Source of the DNA: Clostridiales bacterium
GTDB taxonomy: Bacteria; Bacillota; Clostridia; Saccharofermentanales; Saccharofermentanaceae
Length of the DNA stretch: 64,000 bases
Reading direction: 5' to 3'
Assembly (NCBI GenBank): GCA_017964005.1
Contig: JAGCSR010000056.1
Span: 62,001-126,000 of the forward strand
Every line of letters starts with the position of its first letter. The stretch's first letter is position 1. The notes beneath the pieces were generated by a model. That model was not told the origin of the DNA, made no database searches, and was given only the letters and a program-made list of their open reading frames with translations. The position numbers and the translations under genes were made by a program. Shown here one piece after another: positions 18,063 to 26,808 of this stretch.

Positions 18063-19346
18063 TCAGGGTAAGGCTATGACGTCCTTGCCGCCCATGTAAG
18101 GCCTTAAAGCCTCGGGAATCCTCACGGACCCGTCAGCGTTCAGATTGTTCTCGAGGAAAGCGATGAGCATTCTCGGGGGAGCGACGCAGGTGTTGTTGAG
18201 AGTATGGGCAAGGTAGTTGCCGTTCTCTCCCTTAATGCGGATCCTAAGTCTTCTTGCCTGGGCATCACCTAAGTTAGAGCAGGACCCTACCTCGAAATAT
18301 TTCTGCTGTCTCGGGGACCATGCCTCGACATCGCAGGATTTGACCTTGAGGTCAGCCAGGTCTCCGGAGCAGCACTCGAGGGTCCTTACGGGGATATCGA
18401 GTGAACGGAAGTAATCCACGGTGTTCTGCCAGAGCTTGTCATACCACATAGGGGATTCTTCGGGGCGGCAGACTACGATCATCTCCTGCTTCTCGAACTG
18501 ATGGATGCGGTAGACTCCGCGTTCTTCGATGCCGTGGGCACCGACTTCTTTTCGAAAACAGGGTGAATAGGATGTCAACGTCTGGGGAAGGTCCTTCTCA
18601 TCGATCATGGTATCGATGAACTTACCGATCATGGAATGCTCGGAGGTTCCGATGAGATAGAGGTCTTCGCCTTCGATCTTGTACATCATGTTCTCCATCT
18701 CGGCGAAGCTCATAACGCCGTCAACGACGGAAGAACGGATCATGTAAGGCGGGATGTAATATGTGAACCCGCGGTCGATCATGAAGTCTCTTGCATAGGA
18801 CAGGCAGGCGGAATGAAGCCTTGCTATGTCGCCCTTAAGATAGTAGAAACCGTTGCCGGATGTATCTCTTGCGGGATCCAGCTCAATACCGTTGAGCTTC
18901 TCCATGATGTCAACATGGTAAGGGATCTCGAAGTCGGGGACCAAAGGCTCGCCGAAACGCTCGATCTCCACATTCTCGGAATCGTCTTTGCCCACCGGAA
19001 CGGAAGGATCGATGATGTTGGGGATGACGAGCATGATCTTGCGGATCTTCTCTTCGTATTCAACTTCTTTGGCGGAAAGGTCTTCCAATTCCTTGGCCAT
19101 GGAAGCAACTTCGGCCTTGGCATTCTCGGCTTCTTCCTTCTGGCCCTGAGCCATGAAGAATCCGATCTGCTTGCTGATCTTGTTGCGCTGTGAGCGCAGA
19201 TATTCGGCGCGTGTCTTCGCTTCCCTGAATTCCTTATCCAGTTCAATAACCTCATCCACCAGGGGGAGTTTGTCATGTTGGAACTTCTTCTTGATGTTGT
19301 CCTTTACGATATCGGGATTTGCGCGAAGAAACTTTATATCGAGCAT
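18063..19346 (-). CDS. serS: Serine--tRNA ligase
   Basis: It charges tRNA-Ser. The 427-residue length is normal. The N-terminal ~110 residues form the long coiled-coil arm that grips the tRNA variable arm, followed by the class II catalytic domain: motif 2 around FRKEVGAHG and motif 3 around LNNTCVAPPR with FLENN. The AMP-side segment reads GDLADLKVKSCDVEAW, which differs from the common TGDxxxxAxxTYDLEVW version, so this belongs to a divergent SerS branch, though all recognisable elements are present. AGGAGG precedes the ATG. No T-box leader is seen in the 44 bp between it and the upstream gene. Confidence 0.96.
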   Translation of the reverse strand: MLDIKFLRANPDIVKDNIKKKFQHDKLPLVDEVIELDKEFREAKTRAEYLRSQRNKISKQIGFFMAQGQKEEAENAKAEVASMAKELEDLSAKEVEYEEKIRKIMLVIPNIIDPSVPVGKDDSENVEIERFGEPLVPDFEIPYHVDIMEKLNGIELDPARDTSGNGFYYLKGDIARLHSACLSYARDFMIDRGFTYYIPPYMIRSSVVDGVMSFAEMENMMYKIEGEDLYLIGTSEHSMIGKFIDTMIDEKDLPQTLTSYSPCFRKEVGAHGIEERGVYRIHQFEKQEMIVVCRPEESPMWYDKLWQNTVDYFRSLDIPVRTLECCSGDLADLKVKSCDVEAWSPRQQKYFEVGSCSNLGDAQARRLRIRIKGENGNYLAHTLNNTCVAPPRMLIAFLENNLNADGSVRIPEALRPYMGGKDVIALP

Positions 19347-19390
19347 TCTTTTGGCCTCCTATGATTAAGTCTTGTCTATTGTATCACTGA

Positions 19391-20800
19391 TCAGTCGTTG
19401 TTGCCCCCGTAATTTCCGGTGGGATATTCCACGGATGCGTTCCAGAGGATATATTCATTGATCCCGTTCTCCTGGATCGCTTTGATCTGGGCATTGATCT
19501 GAGGATATTCGTACTTCATGTAGTTGCCTTCGCCGATGTAAGATGCCGTGAAAGCCTGAACATAGGGTCTTACAGTGCAGTATCCCTGCTGGTTATGGAC
19601 TTTGGCGGACACCTGAAGGGCGTTGAACATGATGTCGTGGGGGTTCTTGTCGGGCTTGTCGAACTTGATCCCGTTAAGGACCGTGCCCAGCGCGTAATGG
19701 GAAGGATAGATCATGGGGCACAGGGAATCTATGCCCGTAAGTCCCAGAGTATCCCAATCCTGTCCCAGGATATCACCGTCAGAAGAACTGGTTACCGCAA
19801 TGCCGAAGATATCTGCCGTTACGGGGATCCCGTATTTGTCCTGGATCCTGATCCTTGCGGTCTGCAGGAACCTGTTTATTGCATCGGCTTTGGAAGGAAC
19901 GGTTCCTTCCTCACCGTAATAAGGCTTTTCTCCTGTGGTGGAACCGCCGGTAGGGAATCTTACATAATCGAACTGGATCTCATCGGCGCCCTTTGCTATT
20001 GCTTCCTCGGCAAGTTCGATGTAATAATCCCAGTTTCTCTTGTCATAAGGACTTGCGAAAGCCTGCTTGCCTTCGTTCTTGAAGTAGAGGAGGTTCCCTG
20101 AACTGTCGCGGATGGCGCGGTCGGGATATTTCTCAACATACTTGATGTCCTTGAAGCAGACGATCCTGGCTATAACATGAAGTCCTGCGTCGTGGCACTT
20201 GGCAACCGCGTCTTCCAGATTATATCTTTTGTCGACGCAGCCGCAGTCAAGAGCCGTGGCATTGTTTGTATTGAAATATACGGCTTCCGATTCCTTGAGG
20301 TCAACGACTATGGAATTGATCTGGGAATTGGATGCGATCTCGATGCACCTGTCAAGTCTGACAGCCTCCCTGGAATAGATCCCACGTACTTCAAAGTGCT
20401 TACAGGGGACGGGGTTCTCGCATACGGGAAGAGGTCCCCAGTAATTGTCTGCAACGCTGTTGGGGGGAAGGTTCTCCTGGACGGTATATGTAGTCGTTGT
20501 GGCAGTAGTCGTCTCACTGGTCTGGAACGTGGTCCTGCTGTCGGAGGATACTGCCGTGTCCTGAGGTTTTGAAGATCCTTTCTTGGAAAGGGATGTTGCA
20601 AGAAGACCTATAACGATGATCTCGGCAATGAAGAAGAGGGCAAGCACACCGATGACGGTATACTGCTTTCTCATAACACGTCTGTATTTTGCGGACTGGG
20701 CGGCTTTGCGCCTGTTCGGAGACGTATTGCGGTACCCGTTCGGAGAACCTTGCGGACCTCGGGGTGCTCTGGGATAATTGCCATACTCGTTGTAACTCAT
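19391..20800 (-). CDS. Membrane-anchored DUF4015 family putative glycoside hydrolase
   Basis: The 469-residue protein has a basic N-terminus, one membrane helix (about residues 47-68), a Thr/Ser linker, and a TIM-barrel-like domain (about 125-465) of the putative glycoside hydrolase family DUF4015. The characteristic stretch DEIQFDYVRFP and the later CPMIYPSHY element are clear. The substrate is unknown, probably a cell-surface polysaccharide. The ATG at 20800 is chosen over an in-frame ATG 36 bases upstream because it lies just 7 bases after a perfect TATAAT; no Shine-Dalgarno sequence precedes it, so the mRNA looks leaderless. serS follows after 44 bp. Confidence 0.85.
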   Translation of the reverse strand: MSYNEYGNYPRAPRGPQGSPNGYRNTSPNRRKAAQSAKYRRVMRKQYTVIGVLALFFIAEIIVIGLLATSLSKKGSSKPQDTAVSSDSRTTFQTSETTTATTTTYTVQENLPPNSVADNYWGPLPVCENPVPCKHFEVRGIYSREAVRLDRCIEIASNSQINSIVVDLKESEAVYFNTNNATALDCGCVDKRYNLEDAVAKCHDAGLHVIARIVCFKDIKYVEKYPDRAIRDSSGNLLYFKNEGKQAFASPYDKRNWDYYIELAEEAIAKGADEIQFDYVRFPTGGSTTGEKPYYGEEGTVPSKADAINRFLQTARIRIQDKYGIPVTADIFGIAVTSSSDGDILGQDWDTLGLTGIDSLCPMIYPSHYALGTVLNGIKFDKPDKNPHDIMFNALQVSAKVHNQQGYCTVRPYVQAFTASYIGEGNYMKYEYPQINAQIKAIQENGINEYILWNASVEYPTGNYGGNND

Positions 20801-20807
20801 GATATAG

Positions 20808-20836
20808 ATTATATAAGCATAAGTAATAAAACGCAA
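20808..20836 (-). promoter_or_regulatory. Promoter placing transcript start at the DUF4015 gene ATG (leaderless)
   Basis: On the minus strand TTGCGT (20831-20836) and a perfect TATAAT (20808-20813) have a 17-bp spacer. The ATG (20798-20800) begins 7 bases past the -10 box, so +1 falls on or one base before the start codon. Confidence 0.6.
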
Positions 20837-20877
20837 AACATAAGTTTACGAGGGTGATGTATATTATCTCGGGTCTG

Positions 20878-20886
20878 TGATAAAAT
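20878..20886 (+). promoter_or_regulatory. Extended -10 promoter for the Nudix/YigZ pair
   Basis: TG-A-TAAAAT at 20878-20886, 30 bases before the ATG at 20917, with AGGAGG between. The -35 box is weak. Confidence 0.45.
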
Positions 20887-20916
20887 CTAGACAGGAATTA
20901 CAGGAGGTTACGGGTT

Positions 20917-21330
20917 ATGATAGTACGCAATTGCGCCGGCGGATTGGTCTTCGCGGGAGACAAGGTCCTCCTGATCCGTAACGACAAGCACGAATGGAGC
21001 TTTCCCAAAGGAGTCTGTAAGACAGGTGACCGGCTGGTCGATATAGCCAAGGCTCGGGTCCTTATCGAGACAGGTGTCGATGCGGAGGTAGTGGCTCCCT
21101 GCGGAAAGACAAGTTATGAATTCTACTCGGCTTCAAGAGGCAAGCCGGTTCACAATAATATATCGTGGTTCGTAATGACATGTCCCTCGGAAGAGTGTAC
21201 TCCCAATGTGTCGGAGGGCATATCGGAAGCCGGGTTCTTCACTGTCGAGGAGGCAATGGAGAATGTTACATACAGTCAGGATAAATCCCTGCTCATGGTG
21301 GCTTTCCAGAAGATGAGGGAGCACGGTTAA
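20917..21330 (+). CDS. Nudix-fold protein with degenerate Nudix box
   Basis: The 137-residue protein follows the Nudix fold: an N-terminal strand with GGLVF, then the WSFPKG lead-in (residues 27-32) to the Nudix box. The expected box is GX5EX7REUXEEXGU. Here the part after GX5 starts with Asp, and REUXEE reads ARVLIE, so the Arg and at least two of the metal-binding Glu residues are lost. It may bind a nucleotide or sugar-nucleotide without hydrolysing it, or use another mechanism (inference). The next gene starts immediately after its stop codon. Confidence 0.8.
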   Translation: MIVRNCAGGLVFAGDKVLLIRNDKHEWSFPKGVCKTGDRLVDIAKARVLIETGVDAEVVAPCGKTSYEFYSASRGKPVHNNISWFVMTCPSEECTPNVSEGISEAGFFTVEEAMENVTYSQDKSLLMVAFQKMREHG

Positions 21331-21966
21331 GTGGCTTATACGCTGTCTTCCCGCGGAGATTCCAGGATCGAGATCAAACAGTCGGTTTTCATAGGATGCG
21401 CCCGAAGGATACAAAGTCCCGAAGACGCATCGGATTTTATTGCAGAGCAAAGGTCTTTGTATCCGGACGCAAGGCACAGCTGCTACGCCTGGGTGCTTTC
21501 CTGCGGAGTCAACATGAGCAAGTACAGTGACGATGGGGAACCTTCGGGAACGGCGGGGATGCCGCTCCTTAATATCATACAGAGCAAGGGACTTACGGAC
21601 TGCGCGGTGTGCGTGACGAGATACTTCGGAGGGATCCTTCTCGGCAAGGGAGGATTGGCCAGAGCATATACCGAAGCGGGGACATCTGCGCTTGCAGGCG
21701 CTTTGCCGGTCGAAGTCGCCCCCGGGACCTTGTTTACCGTTAAGTTAGAATATCCGGACTACGATAAGTTCCTTTTCGAGTGCAATAAAAGGGGATACGA
21801 TCCCAAAGACTCCAGGTTCGGGGACGGAGTCGAGCTTGATGTGCTGACCGAAAGTTCGAAGGAAGAAGAATTCCTGACGTTCGTTACGGACATTACATCC
21901 GGAAGGGCAAAGGGCGAAAAGAGCGGAACGGCGGAACTGGTCTTGAGGACTTTGGAACTGTTCTGA
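21331..21966 (+). CDS. YigZ/IMPACT family protein (UPF0029 + DUF1949)
   Basis: The 211-residue protein has the UPF0029 N-terminal domain (about residues 5-115) with the conserved run SDDGEPSGTAG, and the RYFGG, LGKGGL elements, then a smaller C-terminal DUF1949-like domain. The family is linked to translation control in eukaryotes (IMPACT) and has an unclear role in bacteria. It starts with GTG directly after the Nudix stop codon; GAGGGAG inside the end of the preceding gene is the ribosome binding site, so translation is probably coupled. Confidence 0.92.
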   Translation: MAYTLSSRGDSRIEIKQSVFIGCARRIQSPEDASDFIAEQRSLYPDARHSCYAWVLSCGVNMSKYSDDGEPSGTAGMPLLNIIQSKGLTDCAVCVTRYFGGILLGKGGLARAYTEAGTSALAGALPVEVAPGTLFTVKLEYPDYDKFLFECNKRGYDPKDSRFGDGVELDVLTESSKEEEFLTFVTDITSGRAKGEKSGTAELVLRTLELF

Positions 21967-21989
21967 CTTTCATTTTTCCGGAATTCGAC

Positions 21990-21995
21990 TATAAT
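21990..21995 (+). promoter_or_regulatory. -10 box upstream of the HtrA gene
   Basis: Perfect TATAAT at 21990-21995, just after the YigZ stop codon. No convincing -35 box at 16-18 bp. It gives a ~48-base leader to the chosen start. Confidence 0.4.
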
Positions 21996-22049
21996 TTGCT
22001 TTGGAGAAGGTATATTGCAGGAAGCTGCATGGAAAGGCGGAAAGATATT

Positions 22050-23612
22050 ATGGATGAACAGGATATGAATATATTGAACACCCCGGAAGAAGCCGGTGAG
22101 CAGGGTGCGGCAACTATGCCGGAAGATGAGGTTGTTGAAAGCCCCGCTAAGACGGATGACGGATCCCTGTCTCTTCTTACGGAGCAGGAACCAGTACATC
22201 TTGATACGGAAGACCTGGAGTCGGATATCCGTTATCAGACGGTATCCGTACCTTATCCTCCCAAGCAGCAGAAGAAGGGAGGGGCCGGCAAGTGGATCAT
22301 TATCCTCGGTGCGGCTCTCCTGCTGACGATCGCATATTCCGTAATCCAGACGGTATATATCTATAAGCTCAACACCGGATCGGAAGGGATAAAGTCTTAT
22401 ATCGCGGGCCTTACGGATAAGAAAGGTCAGGAGACGGCGGCGCCTTCGGACAAACCCGAAGACATGTCCGACAAGAAGAACTATGAACCCTGGTTCTCCC
22501 TGGAGGAAGCCACAGCCGACTATAAGGATATGTCAAGGCTTTCCACGGTCGAGATCGCCAAGAAATTAACGCCTTCCACCGTATCCATAGAGATCATGGA
22601 ACCCGTCAACGGCAAGGATACCGCAACATCCGCGGGATCCGGATTCATAATCACCAAGGACGGATATATCGTTACGAATGCCCATGTCGTTGAGGATGTC
22701 ACAAGTCCCGAGATGTCGATCAAGGTAAAGATCCCCGCATTCAAGGATATGTTCGATGCCAAGATCATCGGGATGGATGAACAGACCGATGTAGCTGTTA
22801 TCAAGATCGAATCCGGCGAAGATTTACCTGTCGCGGAACTCGGCAATTCCGATCTCCTCGAACCCGGAGAACTGGTCGTGGTCATCGGGAACGCCCTCGG
22901 AACATTGGACGGGACTGTTACGGCAGGAGTTATCTCAGCCCTTGACAGACAGATACGTAACGGCGGATATACCATTCCCGTAATACAGACGGATGCCGCC
23001 ATCAATTCCGGTAACTCAGGCGGGCCCATGATCAACTCATACGGACAGGTCATCGGCATCACGAATGCCAAGATGGTGTCCGGAACTGCAGAGGGCCTGG
23101 GATTCGGTATTCCCATCAATAAGGTAAAGACAGTCATCGAATCCATCATCAATTACGGAAAGGTGATCAACAGGCCATTCCTCGGCATGACACTGTCGAG
23201 GATAGAAGAAGGGGCATATTACGGCGTTGAACCCGGAGTATATGTTGTCGATATGATCCAGGACGGTCCTGCGGTCAAGTCGGGACTTGAGGTAGGAGAT
23301 CAGGTGCTGTCCTTTGACGGTGTTGAAATATCTTCGCCTTCTGATATTATTGGTATCAGAGATTCACACAATGTCGGAGATAACATTGATGTCGTTATCA
23401 TAAGAGACGGTAAGAAGCAGACGATCGTGTTCACGATCGGTGATTCCGGAGACTACGAAGGTTCGTCGAGCTTATCGGATCTTCCGGGTAATGATGGTAA
23501 CCCTTTCAATAACGGCGGCAGCGAGCCGACCAGGCCGACTGACAGGCCTGACGGCAGTGCCCCTTCCGACGGTGATTCCCCCAGGGGACTCGATATTTTC
23601 GGGCAAGAGTGA
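22050..23612 (+). CDS. HtrA/DegP-family membrane-anchored serine protease
   Basis: The protein (520 residues from ATG 22050) has an acidic cytoplasmic N-terminus, one membrane helix (about residues 76-98), a trypsin-like protease domain (about 165-375) and a single PDZ domain (about 385-475), ending in a Pro/Ser/Asp-rich tail. The triad is visible: His in TNAHVVED, Asp in TDVAVIKI and Ser in GNSGGPM. It fits extracytoplasmic protein quality control. AAAGGCGG precedes ATG 22050; an alternative ATG at 22029 with AGGA is possible and would add seven residues. The small DUF4044-like gene follows. Confidence 0.93.
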   Translation: MDEQDMNILNTPEEAGEQGAATMPEDEVVESPAKTDDGSLSLLTEQEPVHLDTEDLESDIRYQTVSVPYPPKQQKKGGAGKWIIILGAALLLTIAYSVIQTVYIYKLNTGSEGIKSYIAGLTDKKGQETAAPSDKPEDMSDKKNYEPWFSLEEATADYKDMSRLSTVEIAKKLTPSTVSIEIMEPVNGKDTATSAGSGFIITKDGYIVTNAHVVEDVTSPEMSIKVKIPAFKDMFDAKIIGMDEQTDVAVIKIESGEDLPVAELGNSDLLEPGELVVVIGNALGTLDGTVTAGVISALDRQIRNGGYTIPVIQTDAAINSGNSGGPMINSYGQVIGITNAKMVSGTAEGLGFGIPINKVKTVIESIINYGKVINRPFLGMTLSRIEEGAYYGVEPGVYVVDMIQDGPAVKSGLEVGDQVLSFDGVEISSPSDIIGIRDSHNVGDNIDVVIIRDGKKQTIVFTIGDSGDYEGSSSLSDLPGNDGNPFNNGGSEPTRPTDRPDGSAPSDGDSPRGLDIFGQE

Positions 23613-23645
23613 TCTTTAATCTTTACAGTAACCGGAGACATTAAC

Positions 23646-23768
23646 ATGGCAAAAGAAGGCAAGAACAGTACAACAGTTAAGGTCGTATCCATCATCCTGG
23701 TCGCAGCGATGATATTGACGTTTGTATCCGCGTTGATCGCAGCCATTATGGCAATGTCGGGAACCTGA
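23646..23768 (+). CDS. Small single-pass membrane protein, 40 residues (DUF4044-like)
   Basis: This short frame lies between the HtrA gene and a strong terminator. It encodes a hydrophilic Lys-rich start (MAKEGKNSTTVK) and one membrane helix of about 25 residues with Met, Ala and Ile, ending SGT. GGAG lies about 10 bases before the ATG. Length and layout match the DUF4044 family of tiny Firmicutes membrane proteins of unknown function. Its position, 33 bp after htrA and just before the terminator, suggests cotranscription with the protease. Confidence 0.72.
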   Translation: MAKEGKNSTTVKVVSIILVAAMILTFVSALIAAIMAMSGT

Positions 23769-23792
23769 GGATACTTATAACATCGAACTGAC

Positions 23793-23828
23793 AAAAAGGG
23801 ACTGCCCGGAAAGCAGTCCCTTTAACTT
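23793..23828. terminator. Bidirectional terminator between converging genes
   Basis: Stem GGGACTGC/GCAGTCCC (23798-23805 and 23813-23820), preceded by AAAAA and followed by TTTAACTTT, so it can act for the htrA transcript and for the leftward foldase-like transcript. Confidence 0.82.
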
Positions 23829-23846
23829 TGCATTGTTTCTGTCAGA

Positions 23847-25718
23847 TCACGGGATATCGCGGATCTCGGCAAGTCCCGATTCGTCGAACTGGAAAGTATA
23901 GATCTCTTTTTGTTCGTCGATGAATTTCTGGTAGTTGTTCATCCTGATGAAGCTGTTGACCCTGTCATACCATTCGGGATTAGCGGATTCATTCACATAG
24001 TACAGAACATTGAATGTTCCGGCACCGTCATCGATGATGGTCTTGTCTCCGCTCTTACGGTCAGGTGAGAATATCCAGTTGTCTATATTCTCATCGAACT
24101 CGTGGAGATAGGAATATTCGTTATGCATAACGGACAGAGCGCCTGACAGGACATAATCGTTATACGCGTTCTCAATCTCGGAGACCTGGGATTCACGGGT
24201 GATGTAATCGTAGATCTCCTGGGCAAGGCTCTGGGATGCCGTAACATTGACCGAACCGTCATCTTCGGGCTGGGTATATACCGTTACCTGATAGACATTT
24301 CTTACAGGGGTCATCATACGGTCGCGGCTGACGAATACCAGGATGATGGGGAACCCGTCCTCGTCATCGAAGATCACGGAATCTCCGCTTTGTCTTGCGT
24401 CATCGAAAAGCCAATCTCTGAAGTCCTTATGTGATATGTCCTCATATCTCATGTCAGGTACCAGCTGGGAATTCTCCACGGCGATGGCTTCCGCAGTAGC
24501 GCCGGAGAAATACTTAGATGCGATCTCTTCGAACTTGGAAGTGTCCCTGTTCATCTTGGAGATGATCTCTTCGGCGTGGAGTTTTGCGGTCTTGATGAAT
24601 GCTTCGTCACGGGACTCATATGTGAAGCGGAAGAGCTTATAGCTTACAAGGTCATAAGTGTTCCTGTCGGCAAGGTAAGCTTCTTCGGCCTGTTCATTCG
24701 TAGCGGACAGTTCTTCGAGCTTTGCTCCTGATGCGTAATCGTCGGTAAAATATTTCTTGGCGAGGGTGTTCAGCACACACTGTTCATCGACCTGAGCTCC
24801 GTAAACACCGTGGATATATGTGTCGACCGAGACTCCGAGATCGTCGGCATTGCCCTTGATCCAGTTGATATATGCCTGGGCTCTCTCGTAATGTTCCTGT
24901 CCGATGGAAAGGCCTTTGGATGTCGCGTCATCGTAGAGTATGAACATCTGCTGGAAGTCCTTGGCGGTTATATCGCGGAAATAGTCTCTGTATGTTGCGA
25001 AGTCGGGATTCTCCTCACAGGGTGAATCCAGCATCGCGCCGGTTCCGGAAGCGAACATATCAACACCGTAATTGATCAGTTCATAGTGATACATGAAGCT
25101 GAATTCGTCCGAACGGACAGCCTGACCGTGAACTGTAAGGGGGCTGTTGAGGTGTTCGTCGATATCCGCTTCGTAAAAGATCGTAAGTGCAACAGTGATG
25201 AGTACGGCTATAGATGCCAGAACCACGAAAGCCAGTCCGAGGCTTCTCTTCCTGCTCTTTTTGCCTGTATCCTGATCCGGGGTTGAAGATACTTCGTTTG
25301 CGTCTTCTTCCAGGCTTATGGCGACCTCGGGGACTTCGTTCTTTGTGACCTGCTTGCGGGATATTCCGCGAAGCCTTGCTTTCTTAGTCTTGGTATCCGG
25401 AACGATGTCTGTTTTGCCCGTAAGAAGATCAGGGTCGATATCAGTAAGATCGTCTAAGGTTATCTTTTTGTCTTCGGCATCTTCTTCCTGCTCGGCAGGC
25501 TCTTCATCTTCCTTCACCGCAAGACCGGTCTCTTCGGTCTCCGAATATACCGAAGCCGAAGCTTCGTCTTCACCGGAGACATCCTCAGGTTCAGTGGAAG
25601 CATCCGGGGTTTCTTCGGGTTCGGTATCCGAGGCGGGTGCGGGAGCGGCATTCTCCATCTGATCCATGTTGAGATCAGCCTGTCTTACTCCGCGGTTCTT
25701 GTCTTTTCTGCTTTTCAC
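23847..25718 (-). CDS. Membrane-anchored SurA/PrsA-like chaperone-type protein
   Basis: The 623-residue protein has a long acidic cytoplasmic N-terminus (Glu, Asp, Ala, Pro rich, to about residue 140), a KKSRKR stop-transfer cluster, one membrane helix (about 159-182) and a ~440-residue outside domain. That domain resembles the SurA N-terminal chaperone fold followed by parvulin-like segments, but no clear parvulin active-site signature is visible, so isomerase activity is doubtful. It may help fold exported proteins (inference). It starts with GTG at 25718, three bases after the lipid kinase stop; GGAGAGGAG is the ribosome binding site. Confidence 0.65.
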   Translation of the reverse strand: MKSRKDKNRGVRQADLNMDQMENAAPAPASDTEPEETPDASTEPEDVSGEDEASASVYSETEETGLAVKEDEEPAEQEEDAEDKKITLDDLTDIDPDLLTGKTDIVPDTKTKKARLRGISRKQVTKNEVPEVAISLEEDANEVSSTPDQDTGKKSRKRSLGLAFVVLASIAVLITVALTIFYEADIDEHLNSPLTVHGQAVRSDEFSFMYHYELINYGVDMFASGTGAMLDSPCEENPDFATYRDYFRDITAKDFQQMFILYDDATSKGLSIGQEHYERAQAYINWIKGNADDLGVSVDTYIHGVYGAQVDEQCVLNTLAKKYFTDDYASGAKLEELSATNEQAEEAYLADRNTYDLVSYKLFRFTYESRDEAFIKTAKLHAEEIISKMNRDTSKFEEIASKYFSGATAEAIAVENSQLVPDMRYEDISHKDFRDWLFDDARQSGDSVIFDDEDGFPIILVFVSRDRMMTPVRNVYQVTVYTQPEDDGSVNVTASQSLAQEIYDYITRESQVSEIENAYNDYVLSGALSVMHNEYSYLHEFDENIDNWIFSPDRKSGDKTIIDDGAGTFNVLYYVNESANPEWYDRVNSFIRMNNYQKFIDEQKEIYTFQFDESGLAEIRDIP

Positions 25719-25721
25719 GGT

Positions 25722-26633
25722 TTACTCCTCTCCGGGAACTATGAGTTTGATGGCGTCTTTTACGCATTCGATCGTGACGGGAAGGGAAGGACCTTCTTCG
25801 CCGTCAACATCCAGAACGGCAGAGGCGCCGTCAGCGGATGATATGTCGATCGCAGATGTCTGAAAATAGATTACGTTATCGGAAGCCAGATGGTCTGAGA
25901 TCATCATCTTTCCGATCAGGGATATTGCTTCTGTGGCGTCTTCGATCCTCTTGAGGATGAGTACATCGAGCTTACCGTCCCTGATATCCGCATTGGTCAT
26001 AAGATTGCGGAACCCGCCGACAGAAGACGAATTCGATACAAGGAACAGGACGCATTCTGCGTCATCATTGAATTCGGTGCTGTTGAAGTGCAGCTTTATC
26101 GTCCTGCCTGCGCTGGGGAGGTCTCTCATTGCCGCCATCCAGTAAGCGGCAGGTCCGAACACGGTCTTAAGGTCGACAGGGGCTTTATAGGGAACATCCG
26201 TAAGGAGTCCTCCTGCTATGACATTGAGAAAATACATATCGCCTGCCTTGCCGCAGTCGACGTTAACGACTTTCCTGTTCATGAGCATCCTGGCAAATTC
26301 GGACGGCTCTCTGGGCTGGGCCGTAGTAGCGGCAAAGTCGTTCATTGTTCCGGACGACATTATCGCCAGGGGAAGATCTATGGGATTCCTCATCATCCCC
26401 GTAATGACCTCGTTGACCGTGCCGTCTCCGCCGGCAGCCAGGATCATATCGTAGTCGTCGCTGTTGGTATTCGCGGCAAAGTTCGTCGCATCGAACCTGG
26501 AGGAAGTATAGAAGATGTCGGCGCGCTCCAATGCGGACTGCCTGGACAGATATGACAGGATGTCATCTATCTTGGAGCCGGCGGTCTCCCTTCCCGATGA
26601 AGGATTAAGGATGATCTTGATCCTCAGTTTCAT
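25722..26633 (-). CDS. Diacylglycerol kinase-type lipid kinase (DgkB/YegS/BmrU family)
   Basis: The 303-residue protein has the diacylglycerol kinase catalytic domain: NPSSG near the N-terminus, the glycine-rich AAGGDGTVNEVI (about residues 65-76) and GTMNDFA (about 95-101). Family members phosphorylate diacylglycerol or related lipids at the membrane, recycling the diacylglycerol released during lipoteichoic acid synthesis. That would suit the several YfhO genes nearby, but the substrate is not proven. It is followed at 3 bp by the foldase-like gene. The ATG has only a distant AAAGG as ribosome binding site. Confidence 0.9.
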   Translation of the reverse strand: MKLRIKIILNPSSGRETAGSKIDDILSYLSRQSALERADIFYTSSRFDATNFAANTNSDDYDMILAAGGDGTVNEVITGMMRNPIDLPLAIMSSGTMNDFAATTAQPREPSEFARMLMNRKVVNVDCGKAGDMYFLNVIAGGLLTDVPYKAPVDLKTVFGPAAYWMAAMRDLPSAGRTIKLHFNSTEFNDDAECVLFLVSNSSSVGGFRNLMTNADIRDGKLDVLILKRIEDATEAISLIGKMMISDHLASDNVIYFQTSAIDISSADGASAVLDVDGEEGPSLPVTIECVKDAIKLIVPGEE

Positions 26634-26808
26634 AAAGCGATATCAAACCTTTGCACGTATATTAACTGCAAGACATACTCGCAGTCGCTACCACTTTAAC
26701 ATAAAAGAGGGTATAGAATGAGGCAAAGTGTGCTATTATTAACACGTTTGTCTTATTAAATAGGATTTGTAACATAATATTAATCTAAGAAGGGATGTGC
26801 GGGTTAAG

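Noticed and set aside
19347-19390. A T-box leader for serS
   Set aside because: The gap to the upstream gene is only 44 bp and holds a ribosome binding site; no antiterminator sequence is visible.
26633-26700. A third leaderless start, for the lipid kinase gene
   Set aside because: No -35/-10 pair with acceptable spacing is seen near the ATG, and a distant AAAGG could serve as ribosome binding site.
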